This document shows positions 1 through 10,161 of a stretch of 64,000 nucleotides of DNA, piece after piece. Position 1 is the first letter of the stretch. Each line of letters begins with the position of its first letter. The position numbers were made by a program, and so were the translations under genes. The stretch covers positions 186,001 through 250,000 of the forward strand of contig JAJDXO010000030.1 in the NCBI GenBank assembly GCA_022823235.1. Direction: 5' to 3'. The notes beneath the pieces were generated by a model, which worked only from the letters and a program-made list of their open reading frames with translations, was not told the origin of the DNA and ran no database searches. The stretch comes from Rhodospirillales bacterium. GTDB lineage: Bacteria; Pseudomonadota; Alphaproteobacteria; Rhodospirillales; UBA2165.

Positions 1-2
1 AA

Positions 3-887
3 GGAATCAAGAAGACCGGCAAGCGGGTCGAAGGTTTCGCCATCGAACAGAACGGCGACATCAGCACGATCGCCGCAGCCTCCCGCGTCGCCAAGGAGTA
101 CGTACAGTGGGCGAGCGAACTGTCCCGCGAGGAATGCGACGTCAGCGAACTATGGATGTCCATGAAATGCGGTGAATCCGACACCACATCAGGCCTCGCC
201 TCCAATCCGACCGTGGGCAATTTGACCGACAAGATGGGCGAGTGGGGCGCAAACCTGTGCTTCGGCGAGACGTCGGAACTTACCGGTGCCGAGCAGGATT
301 GCGCGGCGCGCGGTGCCGACGATATGGCCGGCAAGAAGTTCCTCGATACTTGGCAGGCCTATATGGATGAGGTGATCGAGCCCCATAAGACGTCCGATCT
401 GTCGGACAGTCAGCCGACCAAGGGAAACATCGAGGGCGGGTTGTCGACCATCGAAGAGAAAGCTTTTGGGAACCTCCAGAAAATCGGCAAGAAGACCAAA
501 TTCATCGATGTTCTCAAGCCGGCTGAAGAGCCCACCAAGGGCCCGGGCCTTTACTTCATGGATACGTCGTCGGCCGCGGCCGAGTGCGTAACATTGCAGG
601 CGGCCGCCGGATACGTGGTTCACCTGTTTCCCACCGGTCAGGGCAATATCATCGGCAACCCAATCGAGCCGGTGATCAAGCTGACGGCCAACCCGCGGAC
701 TGTCCGCACCATGGGTGAGCACGTGGACCTGGACGTCTCGGGCATTCTCCGCCGTGAGATGAATCTCGATGAGGCGGGGGACGCCCTCATCGACATCACC
801 ATACGGACGGCGAACGGGCGGATGACGGCAGCCGAAGCGCTTGGCCACCGCGAGTTCGTGATGACCAAGCTCTACCGCAGCGCCTAA
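3..887 (+). CDS. UxaA family hydrolase (altronate/galactarate dehydratase C-terminal type), 5' truncated by the window edge
   Basis: Frame 3 is open from base 3 to the stop at 885-887, upstream of the listed 156 start. Translation contains [25 protein letters not shown], typical of the UxaA/GarD C-terminal domain. Confidence 0.85.
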   Translation, partial: GIKKTGKRVEGFAIEQNGDISTIAAASRVAKEYVQWASELSREECDVSELWMSMKCGESDTTSGLASNPTVGNLTDKMGEWGANLCFGETSELTGAEQDCAARGADDMAGKKFLDTWQAYMDEVIEPHKTSDLSDSQPTKGNIEGGLSTIEEKAFGNLQKIGKKTKFIDVLKPAEEPTKGPGLYFMDTSSAAAECVTLQAAAGYVVHLFPTGQGNIIGNPIEPVIKLTANPRTVRTMGEHVDLDVSGILRREMNLDEAGDALIDITIRTANGRMTAAEALGHREFVMTKLYRSA

Positions 888-894
888 TTCGGTC

Positions 895-930
895 GACCCC
901 GAAAGACGGTCTCCAGCTACTTTCGGGGTC
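895..930 (+). terminator. Perfect 11-bp inverted repeat (GACCCCGAAAG...CTTTCGGGGTC), possible transcript-end hairpin
   Basis: Arms 895-905 and 920-930, 14-nt loop, starts 8 bp after the UxaA stop; no clear U-tract follows. Confidence 0.45.
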
Positions 931-1290
931 AAGTTCCCGGGGCCGCGATTAAGCGAGGTCCATGTACAAGATGATCCTCATCCCCTGACCCTGGACCAGG
1001 ACAAGGTTCCAATGAGCCTGCTCGAATCATTCTATCGAAGCCGGTCTACCGGCGGTGCCGATTTACGGTCGGCTATCCGTCACGAGGTCATAATCGACGC
1101 CTCTCGCGAACGAGGGACAGTGCCGGAACGGGCCGCCGGCAGCCGATACGGGACCCATGGTACGAACGCCGCAGGTGAGAGATTCATCGCCGACCGCGGG
1201 TTCTTGCCGTGATAACCAAATTTGCACAGAATGCCGGTGACTGGCCGAATTCTTGTACCTCTTCTTGCACCTTGGGGGAGACAGCGGCAA

Positions 1291-2256
1291 ATGATAAAGG
1301 TCGCCGATGTTGCGTATGCGCGCTTTGCGGAGCCGGATCTCGACCGAATGGAATCGTTTCTCGTCGATTTCGGCCTCACCCGGCAGCACCGGGATGAAAA
1401 ATCACTCTACATGCGCGGGACCGGCCGTGATCATCATCTCCACGTCACGCACCTCGCCGACGAGCCGGGGTTTATCGGCATGGCGTTCAATGCGCAAAGC
1501 ATGGCCGATCTCGAGAAGCTCTCGGCGGCCGACGGGGCGTCCGCGGTCGAGGAAATCGATGAACCGGGCGGCGGCTACCGGGTCCGGATGACCGACCCGG
1601 ACGGCTTTCAGGTCGAAGCCATCTTCGGACAGGCGACGCTCGACCCGTTGCCGCTCAACGAATTAATCGGCGCGGATCACGGCCCCGGGCGCCCACGGGG
1701 CGACGAAATTCAACGCGCCCGGAACATCGCCTGTCCGGTGATGCGGCTCGGCCACGTGGTCCTGGACGTTCCGGACTGCGGCGTCATGGACGAATTTTAT
1801 CGCCGCCATTTCGGATTTCTGCAATCCGACATCGCCTTCGTGCCTGGCGGCGATGACGAGCTGGCTCTGACTTTTCTTCGCTGCGACAAGGGCAAGGAAT
1901 ATGTCGACCAGCACGCGCTCCTGTTTACCAAGTCCAAAGAGCCAGGCCTCGCCCATATCGCGTTCGAGGTGGAAGACGTCAACGCCTTGTTCGTCGGGCA
2001 TGAATATCTTCATTCAAAAGGGTATGAGCATTCATGGGGCGTCGGCCGTCATACGCCGGCGGCGAACATTTTCGATTACTGGTTCGACAACTACGGCAAT
2101 CGGGTGGAGCACTTTTTCGGCGGCGATCTGTTGAACGAAGATGACGCGACGATAACCCACGACTCCATAGGCGAGATTCTGGAATCCCAGTGGGGTGCGC
2201 CGATGTCCGAACGCCGCGCTTCCCTCGAAACCGACTACGACCCGCTGAGAGGGTGA
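1291..2256 (+). CDS. VOC family / extradiol dioxygenase-like protein (two VOC modules)
   Basis: MIKVADVAYARFAEPDLDRMESFLVDFGL...; second module carries LGHVVLDV, LAHIAFEV and RVEHFFGG (His-His-Glu pattern). ATG 1291 preceded by a GGGGGAG Shine-Dalgarno, so preferred over 1222. Confidence 0.8.
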   Translation: MIKVADVAYARFAEPDLDRMESFLVDFGLTRQHRDEKSLYMRGTGRDHHLHVTHLADEPGFIGMAFNAQSMADLEKLSAADGASAVEEIDEPGGGYRVRMTDPDGFQVEAIFGQATLDPLPLNELIGADHGPGRPRGDEIQRARNIACPVMRLGHVVLDVPDCGVMDEFYRRHFGFLQSDIAFVPGGDDELALTFLRCDKGKEYVDQHALLFTKSKEPGLAHIAFEVEDVNALFVGHEYLHSKGYEHSWGVGRHTPAANIFDYWFDNYGNRVEHFFGGDLLNEDDATITHDSIGEILESQWGAPMSERRASLETDYDPLRG

Positions 2257-2298
2257 TGCCCGTCCCGAGTCTGGCCCCGACTCAATTTCTTTGTGGAT

Positions 2299-2314
2299 TG
2301 TTTCCCGTGAAACA
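2299..2314. promoter_or_regulatory. parS-like site TGTTTCCCGTGAAACA
   Basis: 15 of 16 bases match the ParB consensus TGTTTCACGTGAAACA; lies in the 2257-2407 intergenic region and is embedded in ATTGTTTC-CCGT-GAAACAAT. Confidence 0.55.
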
Positions 2315-2407
2315 ATGATCGGAATTGCGGACCCGCAATAAATTTGGGCAAGATCAAGCCCGGCGGCTCAATCCAGGCCGAATCGGCCGAATATTACCGG
2401 GGGAGAC

Positions 2408-3640
2408 ATGACCAGCAAATTTCAGCCCAGGTTCCGTAGCGATCTTCCCGCGCCGGCAAAACGTTGGAACGGGTTTCCCCGGTACAACTTCGTCGGCGGC
2501 CACAACGATGCCTCGGAGGTGCCGGTCGATGAACTGATCGCGGCTGCCGGTTCGGTTCTCGCCCGGGAGGGACGGACCTTGGCGTATTACGGATTGGAGA
2601 GCGGCGCGCAGGGCTATCTTCCCCTTCGGCGGCTTGTCTCGGCCCAGCTGACCGACCGGGCAAAAATGCGGGTCGGGGAGGACGACATCCTGTTGACGTC
2701 GGGCTCTCTCCAGGCTCTTGATTTGGTATTCGAGGCGTTTCTCGAACCGGGAGACACGGTGATCATCGAAGAGGCCTGCTACGGCGGGACGCTCAGCCGT
2801 CTTCAGCGGCTTGGGGCGACATATATAGGGATTGAAGTCGATCAGGACGGAATGAAGACCGGCCAGCTTACCGAAGTGCTGGGTGAATTGGCGGCCAAGG
2901 GACAAATTCCAAAGCTCATTTATACCATACCCACGGTTCAAAACCCCACCGGTACGGTGATGAGCGAAGCCCGCCGGATCGAGCTTCTGGCACTCGCCGA
3001 GAATTACGATCTGCCGATCTTCGAAGATGATTGCTACGCGGATTTGCTATGGGAAGGAGAGCGCCCGCCCTCCATCCGGGCGTTGGAGCAACAGGGAGCC
3101 GACAGCGGGCGGGTAATTTACTGCGGTTCCTTTTCCAAGACAGTCGCCCCCGCCTTGCGGGTCGGCTATCTGGTCGCCGACTGGCCGGTGCTCAGCCGCC
3201 TGCTGCCGCTCAAAACGGATGCGGGCAGCGGTGCGCTCGAGCAGATGGTCTTGGCGGAATACGGCGCGGAGCGGTTCGATGACCATGTCACCGACCTTTC
3301 GGCCGTCCTCAGGGAGAAAGCGGAACTCATGGCCGCGTCGCTGGCCGAACAATTCGGTACTCAGGTGGAGTTCACGGCGCCCAAGGGCGGAATCTTCATG
3401 TGGGTGACCTTTCCGGAGGAGGTCGACACGACCAGCCTTGCCGCGGCCGCTTTGGAAGAGGGAGTGGAGATCAATCCCGGCGTTGAATGGTCGGTCGACC
3501 CAGGCTACGGCCGTCGGCGTGTGCGCTTGTGTTTCGGCAGCGCGACCAAGCAGGAGATTTCCGAGGGCATCGCGCGGCTGGCCGATATTTGCCACAGGCA
3601 TACCGGCATCCCCACGCGAAGCGGCAATGTGGAACGTTAG
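2408..3640 (+). CDS. PLP-dependent aminotransferase, class I/II (2-aminoadipate/MocR aminotransferase-domain type, no HTH)
   Basis: YTIPTVQNPTGTVMS, FEDDCYADLLWEG and the PLP-lysine motif YCGSFSKTVAPALRVGYLV. Confidence 0.85.
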   Translation: MTSKFQPRFRSDLPAPAKRWNGFPRYNFVGGHNDASEVPVDELIAAAGSVLAREGRTLAYYGLESGAQGYLPLRRLVSAQLTDRAKMRVGEDDILLTSGSLQALDLVFEAFLEPGDTVIIEEACYGGTLSRLQRLGATYIGIEVDQDGMKTGQLTEVLGELAAKGQIPKLIYTIPTVQNPTGTVMSEARRIELLALAENYDLPIFEDDCYADLLWEGERPPSIRALEQQGADSGRVIYCGSFSKTVAPALRVGYLVADWPVLSRLLPLKTDAGSGALEQMVLAEYGAERFDDHVTDLSAVLREKAELMAASLAEQFGTQVEFTAPKGGIFMWVTFPEEVDTTSLAAAALEEGVEINPGVEWSVDPGYGRRRVRLCFGSATKQEISEGIARLADICHRHTGIPTRSGNVER

Positions 3641-3976
3641 CGCCGGCCGGCCGGGAATCATTCGATGTCCAGGTTTACCTATAACGGGCGCTCGGCGCTT
3701 TGAACCCATCCGGAATGTCCGCTATAAAATGGGTTGTAGCGTTTGGAAAAATACCTCAGCATTTCAGTTACATAAAAAAAACCTCTTCCAAGCGCCGGGA
3801 GCTTCGACCGTCGGCGATATCGGCGAAAGGAATTGGATAGCGTTCGGAGTTGCGGGACCGATTGGCTCAAACGAAACTGCTTCGTGGGCCGGTTGCCGAA
3901 GTTGACCGTCCGCATGATCGCGGGCGGATTGAAAAACGGCCTAACCTATAGGCCATCAAGCAAGGAGGAAGACCAG

Positions 3977-4978
3977 ATGAGATCATTATTCAAAGGCGTG
4001 GCGGCGATCGCCCTGGCGGCGGGTGTTGGTTTCGCCGGACAGGCGTCGGCGGCGGAGCTCAAGCTCGGCCACTTCATGTCCCCCAAGCACCCGATGCATG
4101 TCGGTGTATTTACGCCGCTGGCGAAGAAAATCGCCGAGGAATCGGGCGGCAGCCTGACGATCAAGATCTTTGACAGCGGCAAATTGGGCCGGGGCCCGGC
4201 TGCCCAGTACAAACGGACGAAAGAAGGTGCGTTCGATATCGGATTCGTGATCCTGGGTCTCGAGTCGGAGAGCTTCCCGAGGACGCTGTTGGCGGGCAAA
4301 CCCGGCGTCGGCAAAACGGCCGCGGAGGTTGCCGCCAATGTTTGGAACGTCTACGACAAGCACCTGAAAGAAGAGTTCAAGGACGTCGAGGTCCTCGGAA
4401 TTTGGGCGAACTACCCCAGTACCATTATTTCCAAAAAGCCGATCCGCAAACCCTCGGATATGAAGAACCTCGTCGTGCGGGCGCCTTCGAAGACCGACAT
4501 TCCGACGATCGAGGGGTGGGGCGCAAAGGCGTCGCAGATTCCGATCACGCAAACCTACGATGCATTCCAAAAGGGCACGGTGGATGTCGTCTATATCGCG
4601 CCGGCGGCGCTATACAGGCCCTGGAACCTGCATCAGCCGGCGACGCACGTGACGTTCGGGATCAAGGGATCGGCGGCCTTGTTCCTGCTCGGGTTGAACA
4701 AGGACAGCTGGAACAAGCTTTCCAAGGAGCACCAAGCTCTCCTCAAGAAACACACCGGCCGTGACTTTTCGATCAACGCGTCAAAGTATTGGCAAAGGAC
4801 CGACGAATTCGCGTTCAAACAGGTCGGCAAGCAAAAAGGTCTGGAAGTCATCAATCTGACGCCGGCCGAAGCGAAGGCGTTCGATGATTTGACGGATGCC
4901 GTCGTCAAACGTGAGTTGGACGAGGCCGCGAAGGGCGGTGTGCCGGCCCACGCCATCTTCAACAGCCTGATCAATTAG
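3977..4978 (+). CDS. TRAP transporter substrate-binding protein (DctP)
   Basis: Signal peptide MRSLFKGVAAIALAAGVGFAGQASAAELKLGH; DctP-like body; followed by DctQ and DctM. AAGGAGG precedes ATG 3977. Confidence 0.9.
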   Translation: MRSLFKGVAAIALAAGVGFAGQASAAELKLGHFMSPKHPMHVGVFTPLAKKIAEESGGSLTIKIFDSGKLGRGPAAQYKRTKEGAFDIGFVILGLESESFPRTLLAGKPGVGKTAAEVAANVWNVYDKHLKEEFKDVEVLGIWANYPSTIISKKPIRKPSDMKNLVVRAPSKTDIPTIEGWGAKASQIPITQTYDAFQKGTVDVVYIAPAALYRPWNLHQPATHVTFGIKGSAALFLLGLNKDSWNKLSKEHQALLKKHTGRDFSINASKYWQRTDEFAFKQVGKQKGLEVINLTPAEAKAFDDLTDAVVKRELDEAAKGGVPAHAIFNSLIN

Positions 4979-5011
4979 AGCGGTCAGGAGCCCGCGGGAG
5001 CTTCGAATATC

Positions 5012-5593
5012 ATGAGCCACGACGCTCCCGCGGGCGACAATTCCGCCGAACAGGAAGACCCCGGTTTCCTGGGGAATTTCGATAAATTCTTGAGAGTCGT
5101 GGCGCTTTGGCTCGGCGGGGTGCTTCTCGCCGCCATGGTCATCCTCACATTCACGCATGTCGTGCGTCGCTATGTCTTCAGTGATCCGATCCATGGCTTC
5201 GTGGACATGGGGCAGATCATATTGGTCCTCGTGGTTGCCTTGACGGTCGCCTACAGCGGACGAACCGGGGGGCAGATAGCCGTCGAACTCATCGACGGCA
5301 TGGTGAGCAAAACAAAGCTTCGAATGGTAGAGATATTCGTCCGTCTCGTCGGATTCTTGATGATCGCGGCCCTCGCCTGTCAAATCGCGCTCGACGGACC
5401 AAAGGCCGAAGAGAACGGCGAGTTCACGGGCACCATCGACATATCATTTGAACCGTTCATGTACGTCCTCGCATTCGGCCTGGGGCTTTATGCCATTGTC
5501 CTTCTTCTGGAGGCGGTGAGGCTGATGCAGGATAAGGATATCGGACAAGAGCAGGCCCGGCTATTCGGTGGAGATGTGGATGGAACTATCTGA
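5012..5593 (+). CDS. TRAP transporter small permease (DctQ)
   Basis: Four hydrophobic helices, RRYVFSDPIHGFVDMGQIILVLVV; between dctP and dctM. Confidence 0.88.
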   Translation: MSHDAPAGDNSAEQEDPGFLGNFDKFLRVVALWLGGVLLAAMVILTFTHVVRRYVFSDPIHGFVDMGQIILVLVVALTVAYSGRTGGQIAVELIDGMVSKTKLRMVEIFVRLVGFLMIAALACQIALDGPKAEENGEFTGTIDISFEPFMYVLAFGLGLYAIVLLLEAVRLMQDKDIGQEQARLFGGDVDGTI

Positions 5594-7070
5594 CGCCCAT
5601 ATCGGCTTCATCGGCCTGATCGCCATGTTCGCGCTGCTGTTCCTGCGCATGCCCGTGGCGCTATCGATGATGGTGGTCGGATTCCTCGGCGCCTGGGCCA
5701 TCGAGGGGCCCCATCGGGCTTTCATCTACCTCAGTACGGAGACATTCGACATCGCGACGTTTCAAACGCTGTCGATTGTCCCGATGTTTATTCTGATGGG
5801 TAATCTGGCCGGCATATCGGGCATGAGCCGCGACCTCTATCGCGCCGCCTATGCATGGTTCGGACATTTTCGGGGCGGCCTTGCATCGGCCACCATATTG
5901 GGGTGTGCCGGATTTGCCGCGGTGAGCGGGTCATCGGTTGCCGGTGCGGTCACCATGGGCCGTGTGGCCCTGCCGGAGATGGAGCGCTACAAATACAGCC
6001 CGAGCCTGGCGACGGGCAGCGTCGCCGCCGGCGGAACGTTGGGAATCCTGATCCCTCCGTCAACCGGGATGATCATTTACGCCATTCTGACGGAGACATC
6101 CATTGGCGAGCTGTTCGTCGCCGGCGTACTCCCGGGCATATTGCTGACGGGGCTATTTCTTATCGCAATCGCAATCGTCACCCGGCTGAACCCGGCCGCC
6201 GGCCCGGCAGGCGCCAAGTCGTCCTGGCATGAGCGGTTCGTCTCCCTCTATGGGGCCTTCGCCCTCATCGGCATCGTCATCATTACCATCGGCGGAATCT
6301 ACGCCGGTCTGTTCACGCCGGTTGAAGCGGCCGGGATCGGCGCCTTCATCACTTTCCTGGTTGCGCTGGCCAAAGGGGCGATAAACGCGGTTCAAGCGCC
6401 GATGCCGGCCGCTGTCGGCGCGGCTGCCAGTGCCGATACCCCATCGCCGGCCTATGTGCTGCGGGCGGCCGTCGACAGCTTGAAACTGCGTCAGACCATC
6501 CTCCATACGCTGCGCACCACCGCCACGGTTTTCATGATCCTGATCGGAGCGCATGTCTTTATTCCGTTCATGGCGCTTTCGGGTGTGCCGGAAATCATCG
6601 TCGGCTTCCTGACCGGCCTCGACGTCGGCAAGATCGGTATCATCATCATTATTCTGCTTACCTACGTTGCCCTCGGAACCTTCCTCGAAGGCCTGGCGAT
6701 GCTGGTTCTCACCCTTCCGATCGTATTCCCGCTGATCCAGGAACTCGGCATGGGGCTGATCTGGTTTGGCGTGATCATCGTGATCGTGCTGGAGATGGGT
6801 CTGATCTCGCCCCCGGTTGGCGTGAACGTATTCATCGTGAAGGGCATTGCGCCCCATGTCCCGATGACGACGATTTTTGCAGGTATTTGGCCGTTCTGGT
6901 TCGCCATGGGAGTTTGCCTTGCCATCCTCGTGGCGTTTCCGGTGATCGCGACGCAGCTGCCGTGTTTGGCCTTCGACGCAATGAGTTTCGGAGAATGTTG
7001 GGAGGCCGCACCCTCGGTGCTTGACCCGCCGCCCGAGGATCTGGGCCCCGATCTCGGTCCTCCCACATAG
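5568..7070 (+). CDS. TRAP transporter large permease (DctM)
   Basis: SSVAGAVTMGRVALPEMERYKYSPSLATGSVAAGGTLGILIPPSTGMIIYA; overlaps dctQ by 26 bp. Confidence 0.9.
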   Translation: MEMWMELSDAHIGFIGLIAMFALLFLRMPVALSMMVVGFLGAWAIEGPHRAFIYLSTETFDIATFQTLSIVPMFILMGNLAGISGMSRDLYRAAYAWFGHFRGGLASATILGCAGFAAVSGSSVAGAVTMGRVALPEMERYKYSPSLATGSVAAGGTLGILIPPSTGMIIYAILTETSIGELFVAGVLPGILLTGLFLIAIAIVTRLNPAAGPAGAKSSWHERFVSLYGAFALIGIVIITIGGIYAGLFTPVEAAGIGAFITFLVALAKGAINAVQAPMPAAVGAAASADTPSPAYVLRAAVDSLKLRQTILHTLRTTATVFMILIGAHVFIPFMALSGVPEIIVGFLTGLDVGKIGIIIIILLTYVALGTFLEGLAMLVLTLPIVFPLIQELGMGLIWFGVIIVIVLEMGLISPPVGVNVFIVKGIAPHVPMTTIFAGIWPFWFAMGVCLAILVAFPVIATQLPCLAFDAMSFGECWEAAPSVLDPPPEDLGPDLGPPT

Positions 7071-7193
7071 GGCTGCCCGGGCAGCGATTTGCCGGTTGAG
7101 CGAATGCCCGGTCAGCGACCTCGCCTGTTTCCCGGTATTGCCGCCCGCGGCGCCATCCCGCCGCTTTGCCGTCCCGTTCAGGAGCTTTGAAAG

Positions 7194-7808
7194 ATGATCC
7201 TAATTGGCCGCTATCTCTCGCCCTTCGTCCGCCGCGTCGCCGCGACGATGCATCTCTACGAACTGCCCTTCGAGCACCGGCCGTTTTCCGTCGTGGGGGA
7301 GGATCGGCCGAAAATTCGCGACGCCAATCCCTTGAGCCGCGTTCCCGCGCTGATCCTGGATGGCGGCGAGACCCTGATCGACAGCGGAGCCATCCTCGAC
7401 TATCTGGATGAGCAGGTCGGCCCGGAGCGGGCGCTCACGCCGGCGTCCGGAGGCGAACGCAGACGGGTTCTGAAACTCATCGCCGTGGCCACGGGCGCGG
7501 TCGAGAAAGCTATTCTGGTTGCGTACGAGGAACGCTATCGCCCCGAGGAAATGCGGCATCCGCCATGGGTCGAGATGATCTCCGAGCAGAGCCGCAGCGG
7601 CTTCCAGTGGCTGGACGGCGAGGCCCGCTCACCCTGGCTGGGCGGCTCCCGGCTTACCCAGGCGGACCTGACCGCCGTATCGGCCTATGAGTTCGCGCGC
7701 ATCGCCACCCCGGAACTGTTCGCCACCTTCGAAACGCCGAAGCTCGAGGCCCTGAGCCGGGAACTCGGCGAACTGGAGGCGTTCCGCAAGACCGCGCCAC
7801 CGGTTTGA
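7194..7808 (+). CDS. Glutathione S-transferase family protein
   Basis: N-terminal thioredoxin-like GST domain: LIGRYLSPFVRRVAATMHLYELPFEHRPF...NPLSRVPALILDGGETLIDSGAILDYLDE. Confidence 0.88.
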   Translation: MILIGRYLSPFVRRVAATMHLYELPFEHRPFSVVGEDRPKIRDANPLSRVPALILDGGETLIDSGAILDYLDEQVGPERALTPASGGERRRVLKLIAVATGAVEKAILVAYEERYRPEEMRHPPWVEMISEQSRSGFQWLDGEARSPWLGGSRLTQADLTAVSAYEFARIATPELFATFETPKLEALSRELGELEAFRKTAPPV

Positions 7809-7900
7809 GCGTAGGGCCGGGATGAATCGTATAGGCTGCAATTCAACCGAAACCAAACCATGGAAAAAGCGCCGCGATCGAAACAGGGGACGAACGGAAC

Positions 7901-8296
7901 ATGGCCAAAGTGATCCATTCGATGATCCGGGTGACGGACGAAGAGCGATCGCTCGATTTCTACAAAAAGGCTTTCGACCTTGATATCGCCGATCGTTTCG
8001 AGTTTGACGATTTCACGCTTGTCTACCTGCGGAATTCCGAGGCTGATTTCGAAGTCGAGTTTACGGTGAATCATGGGCAATCCGAACCCTATTCACATGG
8101 GTCGGGATACGGGCATCTGGGGGTCGCCGTGGAAAACGTCGACGAAGAGCATGCCCGTTTCAAAAGCCTCGGATTCGAGCCGACGGATGTCAAGGAGTTC
8201 CATCGGGATGGATCGCTCATGGCGAAATTCTTCTTCGTGCAGGATCCCGACGGCTACAAGATCGAAGTGCTTCAGAACCACGGGCGGTATCGATAG
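7901..8296 (+). CDS. VOC family protein, lactoylglutathione lyase-like
   Basis: KVIHSMIRVTDEERSLDFYKKAFDLDIADRFEFDDFTLVYLRN...YGHLGVAVENVDE...DPDGYKIEVLQ. Confidence 0.82.
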   Translation: MAKVIHSMIRVTDEERSLDFYKKAFDLDIADRFEFDDFTLVYLRNSEADFEVEFTVNHGQSEPYSHGSGYGHLGVAVENVDEEHARFKSLGFEPTDVKEFHRDGSLMAKFFFVQDPDGYKIEVLQNHGRYR

Positions 8297-8455
8297 TCGC
8301 CGCCAGCATCGGACCGGCTGATCCCTTTCAGCCCATGGCCGGCTTACGGTCTGCCGGCGGCCAGACCATATCCAGCGATTTCCTTGTAGCGATTTGAGAT
8401 TGCCCTCGCGTCTCCGCAAAATGTCCTAAGGTCGAAAAGGCAGGTTGCCGCTCCA

Positions 8456-9340
8456 ATGAACTATGTACTTCTGGCCAAGTTCCTGGCCGCATTTTCGTCG
8501 CTGAGCGCCGGGTTCTCCATTGTTGCGACCAGGTTCGTCATTCCGGACACCGACCCGCAATCGATGGCGGTCATTCGTTTCGGGATCGGCGCCCTCTGTC
8601 TGACGCCGTTTCTGATCGTCGGATTCAGGCGGGCGCCAATCGCGCTCGCCGATTGGCCGAGGATAATTCTCTTGGGCGCCCTGTTGTTTGGCCTGTTCAC
8701 GTACCTGTTCAATGCGTCGCTCACCTACACCACGGCGGCCCATGGCGCCGTAGGCCTCGCCACCTCGCCGATCATCACCCTCGTCCTGGCATGGCTCCTT
8801 GGCCGGGAAAGCATGACCGGTCTGAAGATGACCTGTGTCGTAATGGCGTTCCTGGGTGTCGGAGTGGCGGTTAGCGATTCACTCTTCGACAGCGGTACCG
8901 GCAGGGATATTTTGATCGGCGACAGCCTGATGCTGTTGGCCGCCTTGACGGTTTCGATCTACAGCATCTACGCCAAGCCGTACATCATGAAATACGGCGG
9001 CGTGTACTTTACCTCGATCGTCATGTTGGTCGGGGTGCTCTCGCTCCTGGCCGTGTCGCAGGTGGTCGGAGAACCGGTCCGGATGCCCTCGTTCTCGGTG
9101 TTCGATTGGTGGATCCTGGTGTTCCTGGGGGTGGTTGGCGCCGCCGTTCAATTTGCCGCTTACATCTGGGCGTTGGGGCGGATTTCCCCGGCGACGGCCG
9201 GCATTTCATTGACGCTGGCGCCCATCTCGGCCTTCATTTTCGCTTGGCCGATCCTCGGCGAGGCCATCAGTATTCAGGCCGTCATCGGCCTGGTGTTGGT
9301 CGTGGGATCAATCGTGATCATGAACAGACAGCCCCATTAG
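8456..9340 (+). CDS. DMT family transporter (EamA)
   Basis: About ten hydrophobic segments in two repeated halves, EamA-like signatures (AAHGAVGLATSPIITLVLAWLLGRE; GRISPATAGISLTLAPISAFIFAWPILGE). Confidence 0.85.
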   Translation: MNYVLLAKFLAAFSSLSAGFSIVATRFVIPDTDPQSMAVIRFGIGALCLTPFLIVGFRRAPIALADWPRIILLGALLFGLFTYLFNASLTYTTAAHGAVGLATSPIITLVLAWLLGRESMTGLKMTCVVMAFLGVGVAVSDSLFDSGTGRDILIGDSLMLLAALTVSIYSIYAKPYIMKYGGVYFTSIVMLVGVLSLLAVSQVVGEPVRMPSFSVFDWWILVFLGVVGAAVQFAAYIWALGRISPATAGISLTLAPISAFIFAWPILGEAISIQAVIGLVLVVGSIVIMNRQPH

Positions 9341-9482
9341 ATCGCTTCCGGTGAGACCATAAGGCCCTTGGATGGGGTCTGCCGCGGGCCGGGAGCGGAC
9401 GAATGTATCGACCTGACGATCGGTTTCCTTTTCGGTCAATTTCATGCGACAACCAGCGACGTTCCAATAGCTTGCGGTTCCG

Positions 9483-10127
9483 ATGCAGACTCTCTCCGGT
9501 ATGGATTTCCTCATCGCCGTCGACCATCTGGCGGTTGCCGTGTTCGCCATATCCGGTGCGCTGGTGGCCAGCCGCAAGCAGATGGACATCTTCGGCTTCG
9601 TGCTTCTGGGGACGGTGACCGGCGTGGGCGGCGGCACGGTCCGCGACCTGCTGCTGGGGGACGGGGCGGTCAACTGGGTGCAGCAGCCATCCTACGTCGC
9701 CGTTTGCATCGCCGCCGCCGCCGTCACGTATTTCGCCGCCCATTTGTTTCAGTCCCGCTACCGGCTGATCCTGTGGCTGGATGCCCTCGGGCTCTCCCTG
9801 TTCTGCATTCTGGGCGCGGAGAAGGCCCTGGCGGTCGGCGCCCATCCTTTGGTGGCGATCATCATGGGGATCGTTACCGGCACGTTCGGCGGGATCATCC
9901 GTGACGTGCTCGGCGGCGAGGTGCCCCTGATCCTCCGGAAGGAGATCTACGTCACCGCCGCGTTGGCCGGCGCCTTGGTGTTCGTCGGGCTGTCGCTGGC
10001 CGGGGCCGGCGGTCTTTTGGCCTTTGGATTGGGTTTCTTGTGTTGCTTCACGGTTCGCGCCCTGGCAATCAGATTTGGCTGGTCTCTTCCGGCCTACAAG
10101 GCCCGGGAAGGCCGGGACGTTTCCTGA
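9483..10127 (+). CDS. Trimeric intracellular cation channel family protein (UPF0126-like)
   Basis: DHLAVAVFAISGALVASRKQMDIFGFVLLGTVTGVGGGTVRDLLLG repeated as LVAIIMGIVTGTFGGIIRDVLGGEVPLIL. Confidence 0.88.
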   Translation: MQTLSGMDFLIAVDHLAVAVFAISGALVASRKQMDIFGFVLLGTVTGVGGGTVRDLLLGDGAVNWVQQPSYVAVCIAAAAVTYFAAHLFQSRYRLILWLDALGLSLFCILGAEKALAVGAHPLVAIIMGIVTGTFGGIIRDVLGGEVPLILRKEIYVTAALAGALVFVGLSLAGAGGLLAFGLGFLCCFTVRALAIRFGWSLPAYKAREGRDVS

Positions 10128-10161
10128 AAGTGCCGACGCGGATGAACCGGAGGATTGGAAA

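Noticed and set aside
3720-3741. CGCTA...TAGCG inverted repeat upstream of the first TRAP operon
   Set aside because: Five-bp arms with a 12-nt loop are too weak to call in a 330-bp intergenic region.
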